This document shows positions 16,640 through 25,326 of a DNA stretch of 64,000 nt, in pieces (positions within the stretch are counted from its first letter, which is position 1; the number at the start of each line of letters is the position of its first letter). The translations under genes and the position numbers were made by a program. Under the pieces are notes generated by a model, which searched no databases, had not been told where the DNA came from, and saw only the letters and a list, made by a program, of their open reading frames with translations. This DNA is from JAWXBM01 sp964470455 (GTDB taxonomy: Bacteria; Pseudomonadota; Gammaproteobacteria; Xanthomonadales; SZUA-36): NCBI GenBank assembly GCA_964470455.1, contig CAYYCX010000002.1, positions 1-64,000 on the forward strand, given 5' to 3'.

Positions 16640-19600
16640 ATGAACGACCCGGATGGCAAGGCGGTGAGGCAGTCTGCGCTGAAGCTGTGGGTTACTCCCC
16701 GGCGCTGGCCCTTCTGGATTTGCCTGGTGTTCCTGCTGTACACGTTGGGAGGCTTCCTCGGGGTGCCATGGCTGCTGGAACGGGTGGCCACGAAAAAAGT
16801 GGCGGAGCTCGGCCGAACACTGAGTTTTGGCGAAATCAAGGCCAATCCCTTCCTGTTGACTCTGCAAATGAAAAACACGGAGATGCGCGATACCGATGGT
16901 ACGTTGCTGTTCTCCTACGATGATTATTTTTTCAACCTGCAGGCCAGCAGCCTGTTCCGCTGGGCCTGGACCTTCAGGGAAATCCGACTGGCCGGCCTGC
17001 AGCTCAACTGGGAGCGGTTTGCCCCGGGCGATGACCGCTTTGGCCGGCTGATCGACTCCTTTCCGGTCGCGGAAAATGCCGAACCCGAGCCTGAAGCCAG
17101 GCCGCTGCCACGGCTGGTAATTGAAAAGCTGCAGGTGATCAATGCCGGCATGTTGGTTACTGATCACCTCGAACATGGCACGTTTGGCGTAACGCTCGGG
17201 CCGATCGATGCCGAGGTTTCGCACCTCACCACGCTGCCGGATGAATCCGGTCAGCAGCAGGTTCGAATCCACACGGCATCGGGCGGCGAAATTGCCTGGC
17301 AGGGCAGCCTGCAGCTGGCGCCATTACAGTCCGCCGGGAACGTAACCGTAAAAGGCAGGATACTGAAGGACTTCGACCACTACCTGCGGTTGTTCACCAC
17401 CGCGCGTGTAACCGGCGACAATCTCGAATGGGGCTTCAATTACCGGGTGGAACAGGTGCCCGGACAAGCCCTGTCCGCCCGTGTGGATGACTTCCACGCC
17501 AACTTTGATGGTTGGAAAGTTTACCTGCCTGATGAACCCGATCCGCTGATCGACCTGCCGATGTTGCGGGTGAACGGCGCCAGCCTGCGCTGGCCGCAAC
17601 AGGAACTGGATATCGCGTCAGTGGAATTGCAGGGGGTCCGCCTGAACCTCGATGCAGCCGCGGACGGCACCCTGAACCTCGACCGCCTGCTGGCGGACTT
17701 CGCCGGAGACGACACCGGGGACGACACCGGGGACGAGACAGGCACTGATACGAGTCCCGCCCCTGCTTCCCCGGGGGTGTCAACCTGGCAGGTCAAGCTG
17801 GCCCGGTTCAGCCTCGAGCAGGCCGCTGTGCGCTACCGGGATGCGAGTACTGATCCCGTTGCCGAAGTGGGATTGCAGGACATCAGCCTGGAGGTGGCCG
17901 GCATCGACAACCAGCCTGGCACCCGCCTGCCGGTGCAGGCTGCGTTTGCATTGGCCAGTGGTGGCGCCGGCCGGTTTGATGGCGAAGCCGTGGTGCTGCC
18001 GGAATTCTCCACCAGCGGCCGTTTCGACCTGGACTCCCTGCAACTGCCGCTGGCGCAGCCCTGGGTGAATCGCCTGGCCCGTGTCACACTCAATTCCGGT
18101 AGCCTGACGGTGAATGGGGAGGTTGTGGCTGGTCCCGACCAGCCTGGCGCTTTCCGGGGGCTGGTGGAGGTTGCAGGGCTGGAAATCAGCGACCAGCGAC
18201 AACAGGAAAAGCTGCTTGCCTGGCAGCAATTGGCCATAGAGCGGGTGGAAGTTGACCTTGCGGCCAACAGCATCCATACCTCGGAGCTGAAGTTCGACCA
18301 GCCCTATGGCCGTTTGCAGATTGCCCGGGACAAGACCACCAACCTCGATGGCCTGATGGTCGAGAGCGCGGAGGCTGAAGCTGCCGAGCCGGCTGCGGTT
18401 GAATCCGCGGCGCCACCCGCCATCACCATCGCGGGATTCCGAATCAGCGATGCCGGCCTGGATTTCTCCGACCTGAGCCTGCCGCTGCCTTTCGCGGCAG
18501 CCATCCGTTCCCTGGATGGCACTGTTTCCACACTGGCCACCAACAGCGAAGAGCCGGCTCGCATGGACCTGGAAGGGCAGGTGAACGAGTTCGGCCTGGC
18601 GCGCATCGGCGGCAGCCTGAACGCCTGGGATCCAACCGGGTACACCGATATCCAGATGACCTTCCGTAACCTGGAGATGGAGCGCATCACGCCCTACACC
18701 ATCGAATTTGCAGGTTGGGAGATCGATGCGGGCCGTATGGATCTGCAGCTGGATTACAAGATCAACAAAGGCCAGCTGCTCGGCGCCAACGACATCGTCA
18801 TTCGCGAAATGACGGTGGGCGACAAGGTTAAGAATGCCACCGGTACCAGCCTGCCGCTGAAATTCGCCGTGGCCTTGCTGAAAGACAGCAATGGCGTGAT
18901 CGATGTCGACCTGCCGGTAGAGGGTGACCTGAATGATCCCTCCTTCCGGATCGGCGGCATTGTGTGGAAGGCCATCGGCAACCTGCTGGCAAAAATAGTC
19001 ACTGCGCCGTTCCGCCTGCTCGGTTCGCTGGTGGGCGTGGATTCGGAAGATTTCGGTACCCTGCGCTTCAGCGCCGGCGAGGCGGAAATTTCACCACCCG
19101 ACCGTGAATCCCTGCTCAAGCTGGCGGAAGCCATGCGCCAGCGGCCTGAATTGAAGCTGGAAGTGGCTGGCACTTACGCCCGCGAAGTGGACACGCTGGC
19201 GCTGCAGACAAAGCAGGCTGAGCAGCGTCTGGCAACGGCGGTGAGTGAACTGCAGGGCAGCGCCAGCGAGCTGACCACGGATCAGCGCCGCCAGGTGATG
19301 GAACAACTGTTGGCTTCGTCCTTGACGGCGGAAGATCTGCTGGCCCTGCAACAGCAGCACAGCAGTATTCCCGAGGGTGAAGATCCCGAAAAGGCCCAGC
19401 CGGTGCTGGATGAAACGGCCTACCTGGAAACATTGCGGCAGAAACTGGTTGCAGCGGAACCGGTGGGAGAAACCGAATTGCGAGGCCTGGCCGAGGCCCG
19501 GGCCGACGCGGTGACGGCCATGCTGGCGGGAGAGAATGCGGAAAATCCGCTGCCTGTCGGGCGCCTGGAAGTCGTCGCTGTTGATGCCGATGAAAACGAT

Positions 19601-19642
19601 GAAGTACCGCTGGAATTGAAAGTCGAAGCAGCATCTGAGTAA
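16640..19642 (+). CDS. DUF748 / AsmA-like large envelope protein
   Basis: This 1000-residue protein has one N-terminal transmembrane helix (about residues 22-46, WPFWICLVFLLYTLGGF) and a long periplasmic part. The DUF748 pattern is visible: LGRTLSFGEIKANPFLLTLQ near the start and repeated beta-strand segments. A late block reads DLQLDYKINKGQLLGANDIV followed by PLKFAVALLKDSNGVIDVDL, typical of this AsmA/TamB-related family. A low-complexity acidic stretch (GDDTGDDTGDETGTDT, about 355-370) interrupts the middle, and the end is a Glu-rich helical region. Relatives are thought to bridge membranes or move lipids; I infer an envelope role only. Confidence 0.85.
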   Translation: MNDPDGKAVRQSALKLWVTPRRWPFWICLVFLLYTLGGFLGVPWLLERVATKKVAELGRTLSFGEIKANPFLLTLQMKNTEMRDTDGTLLFSYDDYFFNLQASSLFRWAWTFREIRLAGLQLNWERFAPGDDRFGRLIDSFPVAENAEPEPEARPLPRLVIEKLQVINAGMLVTDHLEHGTFGVTLGPIDAEVSHLTTLPDESGQQQVRIHTASGGEIAWQGSLQLAPLQSAGNVTVKGRILKDFDHYLRLFTTARVTGDNLEWGFNYRVEQVPGQALSARVDDFHANFDGWKVYLPDEPDPLIDLPMLRVNGASLRWPQQELDIASVELQGVRLNLDAAADGTLNLDRLLADFAGDDTGDDTGDETGTDTSPAPASPGVSTWQVKLARFSLEQAAVRYRDASTDPVAEVGLQDISLEVAGIDNQPGTRLPVQAAFALASGGAGRFDGEAVVLPEFSTSGRFDLDSLQLPLAQPWVNRLARVTLNSGSLTVNGEVVAGPDQPGAFRGLVEVAGLEISDQRQQEKLLAWQQLAIERVEVDLAANSIHTSELKFDQPYGRLQIARDKTTNLDGLMVESAEAEAAEPAAVESAAPPAITIAGFRISDAGLDFSDLSLPLPFAAAIRSLDGTVSTLATNSEEPARMDLEGQVNEFGLARIGGSLNAWDPTGYTDIQMTFRNLEMERITPYTIEFAGWEIDAGRMDLQLDYKINKGQLLGANDIVIREMTVGDKVKNATGTSLPLKFAVALLKDSNGVIDVDLPVEGDLNDPSFRIGGIVWKAIGNLLAKIVTAPFRLLGSLVGVDSEDFGTLRFSAGEAEISPPDRESLLKLAEAMRQRPELKLEVAGTYAREVDTLALQTKQAEQRLATAVSELQGSASELTTDQRRQVMEQLLASSLTAEDLLALQQQHSSIPEGEDPEKAQPVLDETAYLETLRQKLVAAEPVGETELRGLAEARADAVTAMLAGENAENPLPVGRLEVVAVDADENDEVPLELKVEAASE

Positions 19643-19721
19643 CCTGGCCACAGCGTGTGCCAGTGTATGCTATCGGCTCAATGGCGGCATTCTGGACCAT
19701 TGAACGGATCATGGGTTTCTG

Positions 19722-20273
19722 ATGGCGGTACGTGAAATCATACGAATGGGTCATCCCACGCTGCGCGAAGTGGCGCGGCCGCTGGCGCTTGAGGAGCTTG
19801 CCGAGCCCTGGTTGCACGAACTGGTCAAGGACATGCAGGACACGTTGCCGGCCGCCGGCGGCATCGGCCTGGCCGCGCCGCAGGTCAATGTTCCGGTGCG
19901 GCTGGCCATCGTCGAGATCAAGGGAGGGCCTTCGCGATATGGCGCAATCGATGCCATGCCCTTGACGGTTTTCATCAATCCGGAAATCGAAGTGCTGGAC
20001 CCCGCCACGGCCGGTTACTGGGAGGGATGTCTATCCATGCCCGGCCTGCGCGGCTATGTGGAGCGTCCCCAGCATGTGCGGGTCACGGCACTGGATCCTG
20101 CAGGCCGCGAATTCGCACTGGAACTTCAAGGGTTCCTGGCCACGGTGTTCCAGCACGAATTCGATCACCTCGACGGCAAACTGTATGTAGATCGCCTGAA
20201 AGACACGCGCCTGCTGGTGTTTGAAGACCAGCTGGCCACCTTCCACGGCGTTGGCCAGCCGCAACTGGACTGA
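19722..20273 (+). CDS. def: Peptide deformylase
   Basis: A 183-residue peptide deformylase that removes the formyl group from nascent N-termini. All three family motifs are intact: GIGLAAPQV, EGCLSMPG with metal ligand Cys103, and QHEFDHLDG with ligands His145 and His149 and catalytic Glu146. There is no fmt gene alongside, so this may be a second copy rather than the def-fmt housekeeping pair. The sequence before the ATG has no strong ribosome site. Confidence 0.95.
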   Translation: MAVREIIRMGHPTLREVARPLALEELAEPWLHELVKDMQDTLPAAGGIGLAAPQVNVPVRLAIVEIKGGPSRYGAIDAMPLTVFINPEIEVLDPATAGYWEGCLSMPGLRGYVERPQHVRVTALDPAGREFALELQGFLATVFQHEFDHLDGKLYVDRLKDTRLLVFEDQLATFHGVGQPQLD

Positions 20274-20391
20274 TCGTCATGCCCTGCCGCCGGTGTGAGG
20301 AAGTTCCCGCCGGCGGGCGCCCGGTCGCCAGACAGGTTTCCCCGGACATGCAATCCCGGACATGCGATCGCGGGTATGCGAACATGGCGCG

Positions 20392-21741
20392 ATGAGCGAA
20401 GAAGAACAACAACCTTCCACGGGACAGCCCGGCCTGGCTACGGAAGACGGGCTGCGGCGTGATATCAGCCAATTGGGCTTTGCCGCGATTTCACTGAATG
20501 GCGTGATCGGCGCCGGAATTTTCGCCCTGCCGGCAGTGGCGGCCGCGGCTGTTGGCCTGTTCAGCCCATGGCTGATCATGCTTTGTGCCGTGCTGATCAT
20601 GCCCATCGTGTTGTCGCTGGCCCGGGCGGCCAGTTTTTTCAGCATCACCGGCGGTCCGCTGGCTTATGTGGGGCACGCCTTTGGGCCGTTTGCCGGCTTC
20701 CAGGTGGGCTGGCTGTTCACCCTTTCCCGCGTGGCCGCCGCGGCCGCCAACACCAACCTGATGGTGACTTATGGCGCCTGGTTTTACCCGCCGCTGGCAG
20801 AGGGCTGGGTGCGGCAGCTGGCCATTTGCCTGATCCTGGTGGTGCTCACGGTCATCAACGTGGTGGGTGTCAAGCGGGCCATCATGGCGATTTACATCTT
20901 CACTTTCCTGAAGCTGATGCCGCTGGCCTTGCTGGTCCTGCTGGGGCTCACCAAACTCAACCCGGAGATTTTCGCGGCTGAAGGCCTGCCCACTTTTGAC
21001 GGTATCGGCGAAACACTGCTGGTGCTGATGTATGCCTACGTGGGTTTTGAAAGCACCGGTGTGCCGGCCGGCGAGGCGCGCAACCCGCAGCGCGATATCC
21101 CTCGTGCGCTGGTGCAAAGCGTCGCGCTGGTGGCGCTGATTTACGTGCTGGTGCAGTGGGTGGCGATTTCGGTGGCGCCGGGCATCGGCGAAAGCAAGAC
21201 GCCGCTGATCGAAGTGTCGCAGATCCTGATGGGTTCCTGGGGCGCATTGCTGATCGCCGGCGGTGCGGTGTTTTCCATCATCGGCAACATTTCCTCCATG
21301 ATGGTATCCGGCCCACGCATGGTTTACGCCATGGGCCGAGGACAGGTGCTGCCACGCTGGTTCGGCGAAGTGCACAGCGGGTTCGGCACGCCGGCCAATT
21401 CGATCATCTTCGCCGGCCTGCTGAGCATCGTGCTCGCCCTTAGCGGTGGATTTGTGTGGCTGGCAGCCATGAGCACGGTGGTGAGGTTGATGGTGTACGT
21501 GGCCTGTATCCTGTCGCTTCCCAGGCTGCGCACGGCCCTGCAGCCGGGACAGCAGCCATTCCACCTGCCCGGAGGTTACCTGATCCCCTTGCTGGGACTG
21601 GTGATCAGCCTGTGGCTGATCCTGCAGGCTTCAATGGATTCCTGGCTGTTTACCGGCGTGTTCATGGTGGCCGGCACCGTGCTGTATTACCTGGCCTGGC
21701 GCGGCAGGAGCCATCCAGCCGGATCGCCTGGCGGCCAGTGA
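20392..21741 (+). CDS. APC-family amino acid permease
   Basis: The protein has about 449 residues and roughly 12 transmembrane helices. Helix 1 carries the APC signature GFAAISLNGVIGAGIFALPA, and later segments include VGFESTGVPAGEARNPQRDI and NISSMMVSGPRMVYAMGRGQ. It should be an inner-membrane amino acid or polyamine transporter; the substrate is not readable. The ATG at 20392 is preferred over 20362 because it begins right before a hydrophilic cytoplasmic lead, but neither start has a good ribosome site. It converges on hipA with a three-base gap. Confidence 0.88.
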   Translation: MSEEEQQPSTGQPGLATEDGLRRDISQLGFAAISLNGVIGAGIFALPAVAAAAVGLFSPWLIMLCAVLIMPIVLSLARAASFFSITGGPLAYVGHAFGPFAGFQVGWLFTLSRVAAAAANTNLMVTYGAWFYPPLAEGWVRQLAICLILVVLTVINVVGVKRAIMAIYIFTFLKLMPLALLVLLGLTKLNPEIFAAEGLPTFDGIGETLLVLMYAYVGFESTGVPAGEARNPQRDIPRALVQSVALVALIYVLVQWVAISVAPGIGESKTPLIEVSQILMGSWGALLIAGGAVFSIIGNISSMMVSGPRMVYAMGRGQVLPRWFGEVHSGFGTPANSIIFAGLLSIVLALSGGFVWLAAMSTVVRLMVYVACILSLPRLRTALQPGQQPFHLPGGYLIPLLGLVISLWLILQASMDSWLFTGVFMVAGTVLYYLAWRGRSHPAGSPGGQ

Positions 21742-21744
21742 GCG

Positions 21745-23049
21745 TCAGGACAGCAGATCGAGACGCTGGGCCTGGCGGATGCGTTCCATGTCAGATTCGG
21801 TAACCCCTGCCTGCTCCGCAAATACCGGCCACCGGGCAACCGCATCATGCACCTGCTCGACGATCTCTGCAGCTACGCCGCGCTTCATTGATGCGGACTG
21901 AGCGCAGGCTTCCAGGTCTTCGAGAGTGAACCGGTCACGCTTGCCGTTGAGGGACATCTGGTGCGAACCGGTCCAGATGCCGGTGGGGTTGTAACTGTAG
22001 GTGACGTCGTAGGCGGGCGAGAGCGACCACTGGCCCGAACGGTCCATGAGGAAGGCAATGTTTTTGACATGATCGTCCTGGTTGCGGCCGATGATGTTGA
22101 AGGCCGCACGCCTGAATTGTTCCTCAACCGTTTCCATGGACAGTTCCAGCCGTCGAATCGTCCGCAGGGCCTGTTCGTACGAATATGCGCCGGGTTGCCG
22201 GTAGTCGAAATGCTCCAGAGCGCCCAGAGTCTGCATGTGGAGCTTGCTTCCGGATCCGGTGCGGTCAAAGCGCCGGGTCATGAAATGATGGCGGTTATTT
22301 TCCCGCAGCAGCCGGCACTCACTCATGTGAATGCCCGCTGCCTGAGCCATCAGGTAGTAGGCATACTCGATCAGCCCGAATCCAGCCGGGTCCTCCAGTT
22401 CCTTGTCCCGGTTCCCCGACACGCCGTCGAATTTGAGCAACCAGTAGGTGAAGCCTGCACCTGCGTTGACCTGGCCGGATCGCACCTCATCCGTTTCACT
22501 GTTCCAGGCGATGATCGCTTTCGCGCGTGCGCCGCCTGCCGAGGTGCCTACGCGCAGGATGTCGCGCAGCGTTTCTCCGCGTTCACCGGGCAGGAAAGAG
22601 CCCTCCAGGTGATTACGGTGGGTCAGGATCTCGCCGGCGAGTTCGATCAATGCCGCGACATCGACATTGACGGACTGGTCGTTCACGGGTCCGATTGCGG
22701 GCTGATATTCAAGTGCCCCCATGCCCCTGATGCCTGTGTAACACAGCCTTTCAACTGGGTTGAATGAGCCCGGAGCGCGGCCTTCACGCGCCAGCCAGGC
22801 GTTGATCAGGGCATTGCCGAAATCATCCGGCAGGGAGTCGGCCAACAGTCCCGGCAGGCCATGGAAGGTTTCACGTGGCAGGGCAGGGAAGTTGTAGATC
22901 CGCCCGGAGAGCGGCATCGTCAGGGGAGCGATTTCGATGCCACTGCCACGAAAGGCCTGGTCGTATTCAAAGTTCGCCAGGGCATTTTCCGGGTCCCAGG
23001 CTACGGCGCCGATGTCCTTGCCCCACAGCCTGACGGTGGCGGTCGTCAT
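21745..23049 (-). CDS. hipA: HipA-family toxin kinase
   Basis: A 434-residue HipA-type Ser/Thr kinase toxin. The N-terminal HipA domain includes SGRIYNFPALPRETFHGLPG. The nucleotide loop is VGTSAGGARAKA, the catalytic motif is NQDDHVKN with Asp325/Asp326, and the metal motif is LSPAYDVTYSY. E. coli HipA phosphorylates GltX and causes persistence; other HipAs have other targets, so the target here is open. All key residues are present. It overlaps the hipB stop by four bases (ATGA). Confidence 0.92.
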   Translation of the reverse strand: MTTATVRLWGKDIGAVAWDPENALANFEYDQAFRGSGIEIAPLTMPLSGRIYNFPALPRETFHGLPGLLADSLPDDFGNALINAWLAREGRAPGSFNPVERLCYTGIRGMGALEYQPAIGPVNDQSVNVDVAALIELAGEILTHRNHLEGSFLPGERGETLRDILRVGTSAGGARAKAIIAWNSETDEVRSGQVNAGAGFTYWLLKFDGVSGNRDKELEDPAGFGLIEYAYYLMAQAAGIHMSECRLLRENNRHHFMTRRFDRTGSGSKLHMQTLGALEHFDYRQPGAYSYEQALRTIRRLELSMETVEEQFRRAAFNIIGRNQDDHVKNIAFLMDRSGQWSLSPAYDVTYSYNPTGIWTGSHQMSLNGKRDRFTLEDLEACAQSASMKRGVAAEIVEQVHDAVARWPVFAEQAGVTESDMERIRQAQRLDLLS

Positions 23050-23396
23050 TCATGCTCCCCCCAGGACCAGGGCGCGGGCTCCTTCGGTGATTCCTGTTGC
23101 GGAGAAGCGCGTTTCCTTTCCTTGCCTTGCAGCCTGACCTGCTGGATCGGGCTGACGGGCGGCGCGGGCACCAGTGCTTCGAAATTGTCCAGCAAGCCGT
23201 GGGCTCGCAGTGCGCGGATGAGGTTGCCGGTTGAGACCGCTTCACCGGCTTCCATCCTCATCAGGGTCCGGCTGGACAGGCCGGCTTCCCTGGCCAGTGC
23301 GGCCTGGGTCAGGTTCCGGTTCAGGCGGTAGCGGGCAAGCCGCTCACCGAGTTCCTTCAAAACCGTATCGTCTGAGCTCTCCTGCGTGATTTTCAT
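23046..23396 (-). CDS. hipB: HipB-like antitoxin, Xre-type DNA-binding protein
   Basis: A 116-residue protein with an Xre/Cro helix-turn-helix at about residues 18-72: RLARYRLNRNLTQAALAREA, then GLSSRTLMRMEAGE. The C-terminal tail is basic and Pro-rich and probably contacts the toxin. As first gene of hipBA it should neutralise HipA and repress its own promoter. Three matching palindromes lie immediately upstream, one of them between the -10 box and the start codon. Confidence 0.9.
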   Translation of the reverse strand: MKITQESSDDTVLKELGERLARYRLNRNLTQAALAREAGLSSRTLMRMEAGEAVSTGNLIRALRAHGLLDNFEALVPAPPVSPIQQVRLQGKERKRASPQQESPKEPAPWSWGEHE

Positions 23397-23442
23397 AATT
23401 TTCCAAATTTGTCATTTAATGTCCTTATTTCTCTGACAGAAT

Positions 23443-23454
23443 GCCATTTATGGC
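23443..23454. promoter_or_regulatory. Operator-like palindrome 1 upstream of hipB
   Basis: The palindrome GCCATTTATGGC lies between the predicted hipB -10 box and the hipB start codon. It shares the GCCA-N4-TGGC-like core with two further sites upstream. Confidence 0.55.
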
Positions 23455-23470
23455 GGTTTAGTGCAATCCG

Positions 23471-23476
23471 ATTATA
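23471..23476 (-). promoter_or_regulatory. Predicted -10 box of hipBA
   Basis: A perfect TATAAT is read on the minus strand, about 75 bases before the hipB start. A TTGCCG lies 19 bases upstream and overlaps operator-like palindrome 2. Confidence 0.55.
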
Positions 23477-23486
23477 AATCTTAATA

Positions 23487-23500
23487 TGCCAAATTCGGCA
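23487..23500. promoter_or_regulatory. Operator-like palindrome 2 upstream of hipB
   Basis: TGCCAAATTCGGCA is a near-perfect 14-base palindrome. It covers the spacer and -35 side of the predicted hipBA promoter, a position suited to repression by HipB. Confidence 0.6.
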
Positions 23501-23596
23501 AGTTAAACTAGATTTTTCGGAAGTATGTACTTACGTAAACTACTGCTATGAAAGGAGTTTATAAGGGTTCGGCCTGAAAATCCATAAATTTCTAAT

Positions 23597-23610
23597 CGCC
23601 ATTTCTGGCA
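23597..23610. promoter_or_regulatory. Operator-like palindrome 3 upstream of hipB
   Basis: CGCCATTTCTGGCA shares the GCCA/TGGC arms with the two sites nearer hipB. It lies about 110 bases farther upstream and could support looping or control of the neighbouring small gene. Confidence 0.45.
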
Positions 23611-23687
23611 ACTTGGAACATTGAAAATAGAATTATTGACCTAAATTGGGTAGCGCTATGAATCACCAATCCAGTGGCATTGAAAGT

Positions 23688-23882
23688 TCAGCGTTTATTG
23701 CCTTTCTCGACGCCCTTCACGAATGTACTCATGACCTTGCCGCCCTCAGCGAGAGTGTTCCTGGCCTGTTCGTCGATAGGGCTAGTCTCGTCACAGAACG
23801 GGCAGGTAAACAAGTCGTGAGATTTCACCCAAGCGACAGACTTGCTGGTCTTCTTACCGCAGCCATCGCATGTGATTTCCAT
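23688..23882 (-). CDS. Small zinc-ribbon-like protein
   Basis: The frame encodes 64 residues beginning MEITCDGCGKKTSKS, with two CxxC knuckles (CDGC and CPFC) 20 or so residues apart, as in small zinc-ribbon proteins; the rest is hydrophilic. No ribosome site precedes the ATG at 23882. The nearest good one, AGGAG on the minus strand (plus 23917-23921), lies seven bases ahead of an in-frame ATC at 23909-23907, so a non-AUG start adding nine residues is possible. The overlapping plus-strand frame has no recognisable protein features. The function is unknown. Confidence 0.6.
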   Translation of the reverse strand: MEITCDGCGKKTSKSVAWVKSHDLFTCPFCDETSPIDEQARNTLAEGGKVMSTFVKGVEKGNKR

Positions 23883-23993
23883 AGGGAGAGCGTCAAGGGG
23901 ATTGGCGATTATGTATCTCCTGATAAGAACACTGATTCAGTCAAGGTAACTCCCGAACAGTGAGAATAATCTATCGTGTTAGGCTTCGACTCC

Positions 23994-24140
23994 ATGAGTG
24001 AGCAAGAGACAAAACGCGGCCCCAAGCCAGAGCGGGTCAAAACGGACAAGGATTGGGGGCAGGCCATCAAGGAAGCTTTGCAGAAAAAGCGGCCCGAGGG
24101 TGGCTGGCCGCAGCCGGATAGGAAAAGCGGTCAAAAATAG
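23994..24140 (+). CDS. Small basic protein of unknown function
   Basis: A 48-residue reading frame beginning MSEQETKRGPKPERVKTDKD and ending in PDRKSGQK. It is rich in Lys, Arg, Gln and Glu, has a central amphipathic helix (DWGQAIKEALQKK), and has no cysteine or membrane segment. It looks like a genuine small soluble protein because its composition is consistent and protein-like throughout. No clear ribosome site is visible. It lies in the low-GC patch beside hipBA. Confidence 0.45.
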   Translation: MSEQETKRGPKPERVKTDKDWGQAIKEALQKKRPEGGWPQPDRKSGQK

Positions 24141-24318
24141 GGGTGCAGCCTCTAATGCAGTTCGATTGCAATGTAAAGATTTGAGTATAAACCCCAAGTT
24201 TTGTCTATACTTCCCTTCGCAACCAAGTTAACAATGAATTGTCGGATTGTGTATGAGCGAAATGCATATGCATAAGAAATTCATTTCTCGGGTTGCGTCA
24301 CTCGGGGGGGTGTTTTTT

Positions 24319-24480
24319 ATGAAATCGACTAAGCCTGAAAAGAAATCGGAGTTCGAAGATCGAATTACTCGAACCCGCTCAGATGGGTCTCGATACGTAG
24401 AGCTGTCTGATGCCGTCAAGCGCCAAAAGGACGATGGCCGATTTGAGCAGATAAAGAATTTGAGGTTATCTGCCTCTTAG
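24319..24480 (+). CDS. Small hydrophilic protein of unknown function
   Basis: From the ATG at 24319 this gives 53 residues, MKSTKPEKKSEFEDRITRTR onward, with a SDGSRYVELSDAVKRQK core. A G-rich tract (24303-24309) lies nine bases upstream and may act as a weak ribosome site. A longer in-frame start at 24253 would add a Met/His-rich lead. I do not recognise the family. The gene is followed after 20 bases by the membrane protein gene on the same strand. Confidence 0.45.
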   Translation: MKSTKPEKKSEFEDRITRTRSDGSRYVELSDAVKRQKDDGRFEQIKNLRLSAS

Positions 24481-24500
24481 TTAGTCTCGAGCGTTAATTT

Positions 24501-25292
24501 GTGCCTTGGAATCTCCTATTGCTGCCACTGCTTGGCGGGTTTTGGTTCGTATCAATTTTTTATCCAACACGATTCTCGGCAATACAAGCCAGTAGAGATC
24601 GGCTTTTCTTCTATTCGGCCACCGCCGGGCTTGGGCTTGCGGTTGGCGCGCGTTTACTCGTAATTGCGGTGTTTTGCCTGCAGCCGTATCTTCCTTTGTT
24701 TTTGGCCAATTTTTCTGCTTGGTTAAAGACTCAATTTGTTCCTTGGCCGTACTCCGGCACTGCTGTATTGGCTTGCGTTTTGGGGCCATTTTTGGCGCAA
24801 GGCCTTAACCTCTGTATGAGGCGCAAGCGTTTTGGCCGATGGCGAATTACCGCAGATGAAAAACTCAAGGTCAGAGACTTTGCTAACGAGAAGGCTTTAC
24901 TACAGTCCGGAGACCAGTTTGAGCGAAAGGTCACAACATGGATGCAGAAAGCAGACTTGGTAATAATCACGTTGAAGAACGGAAAGGTGTACGTGGCAGT
25001 AGTTACGGAAGCTCCTGCAAATATTGATGGACGCTGCCCCTGGATTACCATTACTCCGTATTTTTCTGGATATAGGGATCCCTCAACCAAGAAAGTTACT
25101 TTAGACACAAGCTATATCGACGTGATTGACAAATATGTTGATGACAGCAAGGCCGATGGTAGCGAACTACCCAATTTGGTAGATGACGATTTCCTTAGAA
25201 TCGTGCGCGCTGATGATATTGAATCAGCAGGTAAATTTAACCCAGATATCTGGAATAAATTTCAAACGCTAAAAAACAACAAGCCCGCCTAG
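24501..25292 (+). CDS. Membrane protein of unknown function
   Basis: A 263-residue protein read from a GTG start. Residues 1-110 contain about three hydrophobic helices (LLLPLLGGFWFVSIFY, ATAGLGLAVGARLLVIAVF, GTAVLACVLGPFLAQGL). A basic turn RRKRFGRWR follows, then a soluble cytoplasmic-type domain of about 150 residues with LVIITLKNGKVYVAVVTEAP. That domain reads like a beta-rich fold but I cannot name it. Base composition is lower in GC than the flanking operons. A terminator overlaps its stop codon. No ribosome site is visible before the GTG. Confidence 0.65.
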   Translation: MPWNLLLLPLLGGFWFVSIFYPTRFSAIQASRDRLFFYSATAGLGLAVGARLLVIAVFCLQPYLPLFLANFSAWLKTQFVPWPYSGTAVLACVLGPFLAQGLNLCMRRKRFGRWRITADEKLKVRDFANEKALLQSGDQFERKVTTWMQKADLVIITLKNGKVYVAVVTEAPANIDGRCPWITITPYFSGYRDPSTKKVTLDTSYIDVIDKYVDDSKADGSELPNLVDDDFLRIVRADDIESAGKFNPDIWNKFQTLKNNKPA

Positions 25293-25305
25293 TGCGGGCT
25301 TTTTT
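25281..25305 (+). terminator. Rho-independent terminator of the membrane protein gene
   Basis: AAGCCCGC pairs with GCGGGCTT around a five-base loop, followed by a T run. The stop codon TAG lies within the loop side. On the minus strand the stem is also followed by a T-rich tract, so it may work in both directions. Confidence 0.88.
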
Positions 25306-25326
25306 AATTCCGGAGTGCCATGAAAA

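Noticed and set aside
23658..23963. Plus-strand 101-residue frame opposite the zinc-ribbon gene
   Set aside because: It lacks a ribosome site and recognisable features, whereas the opposite strand encodes paired CxxC knuckles.
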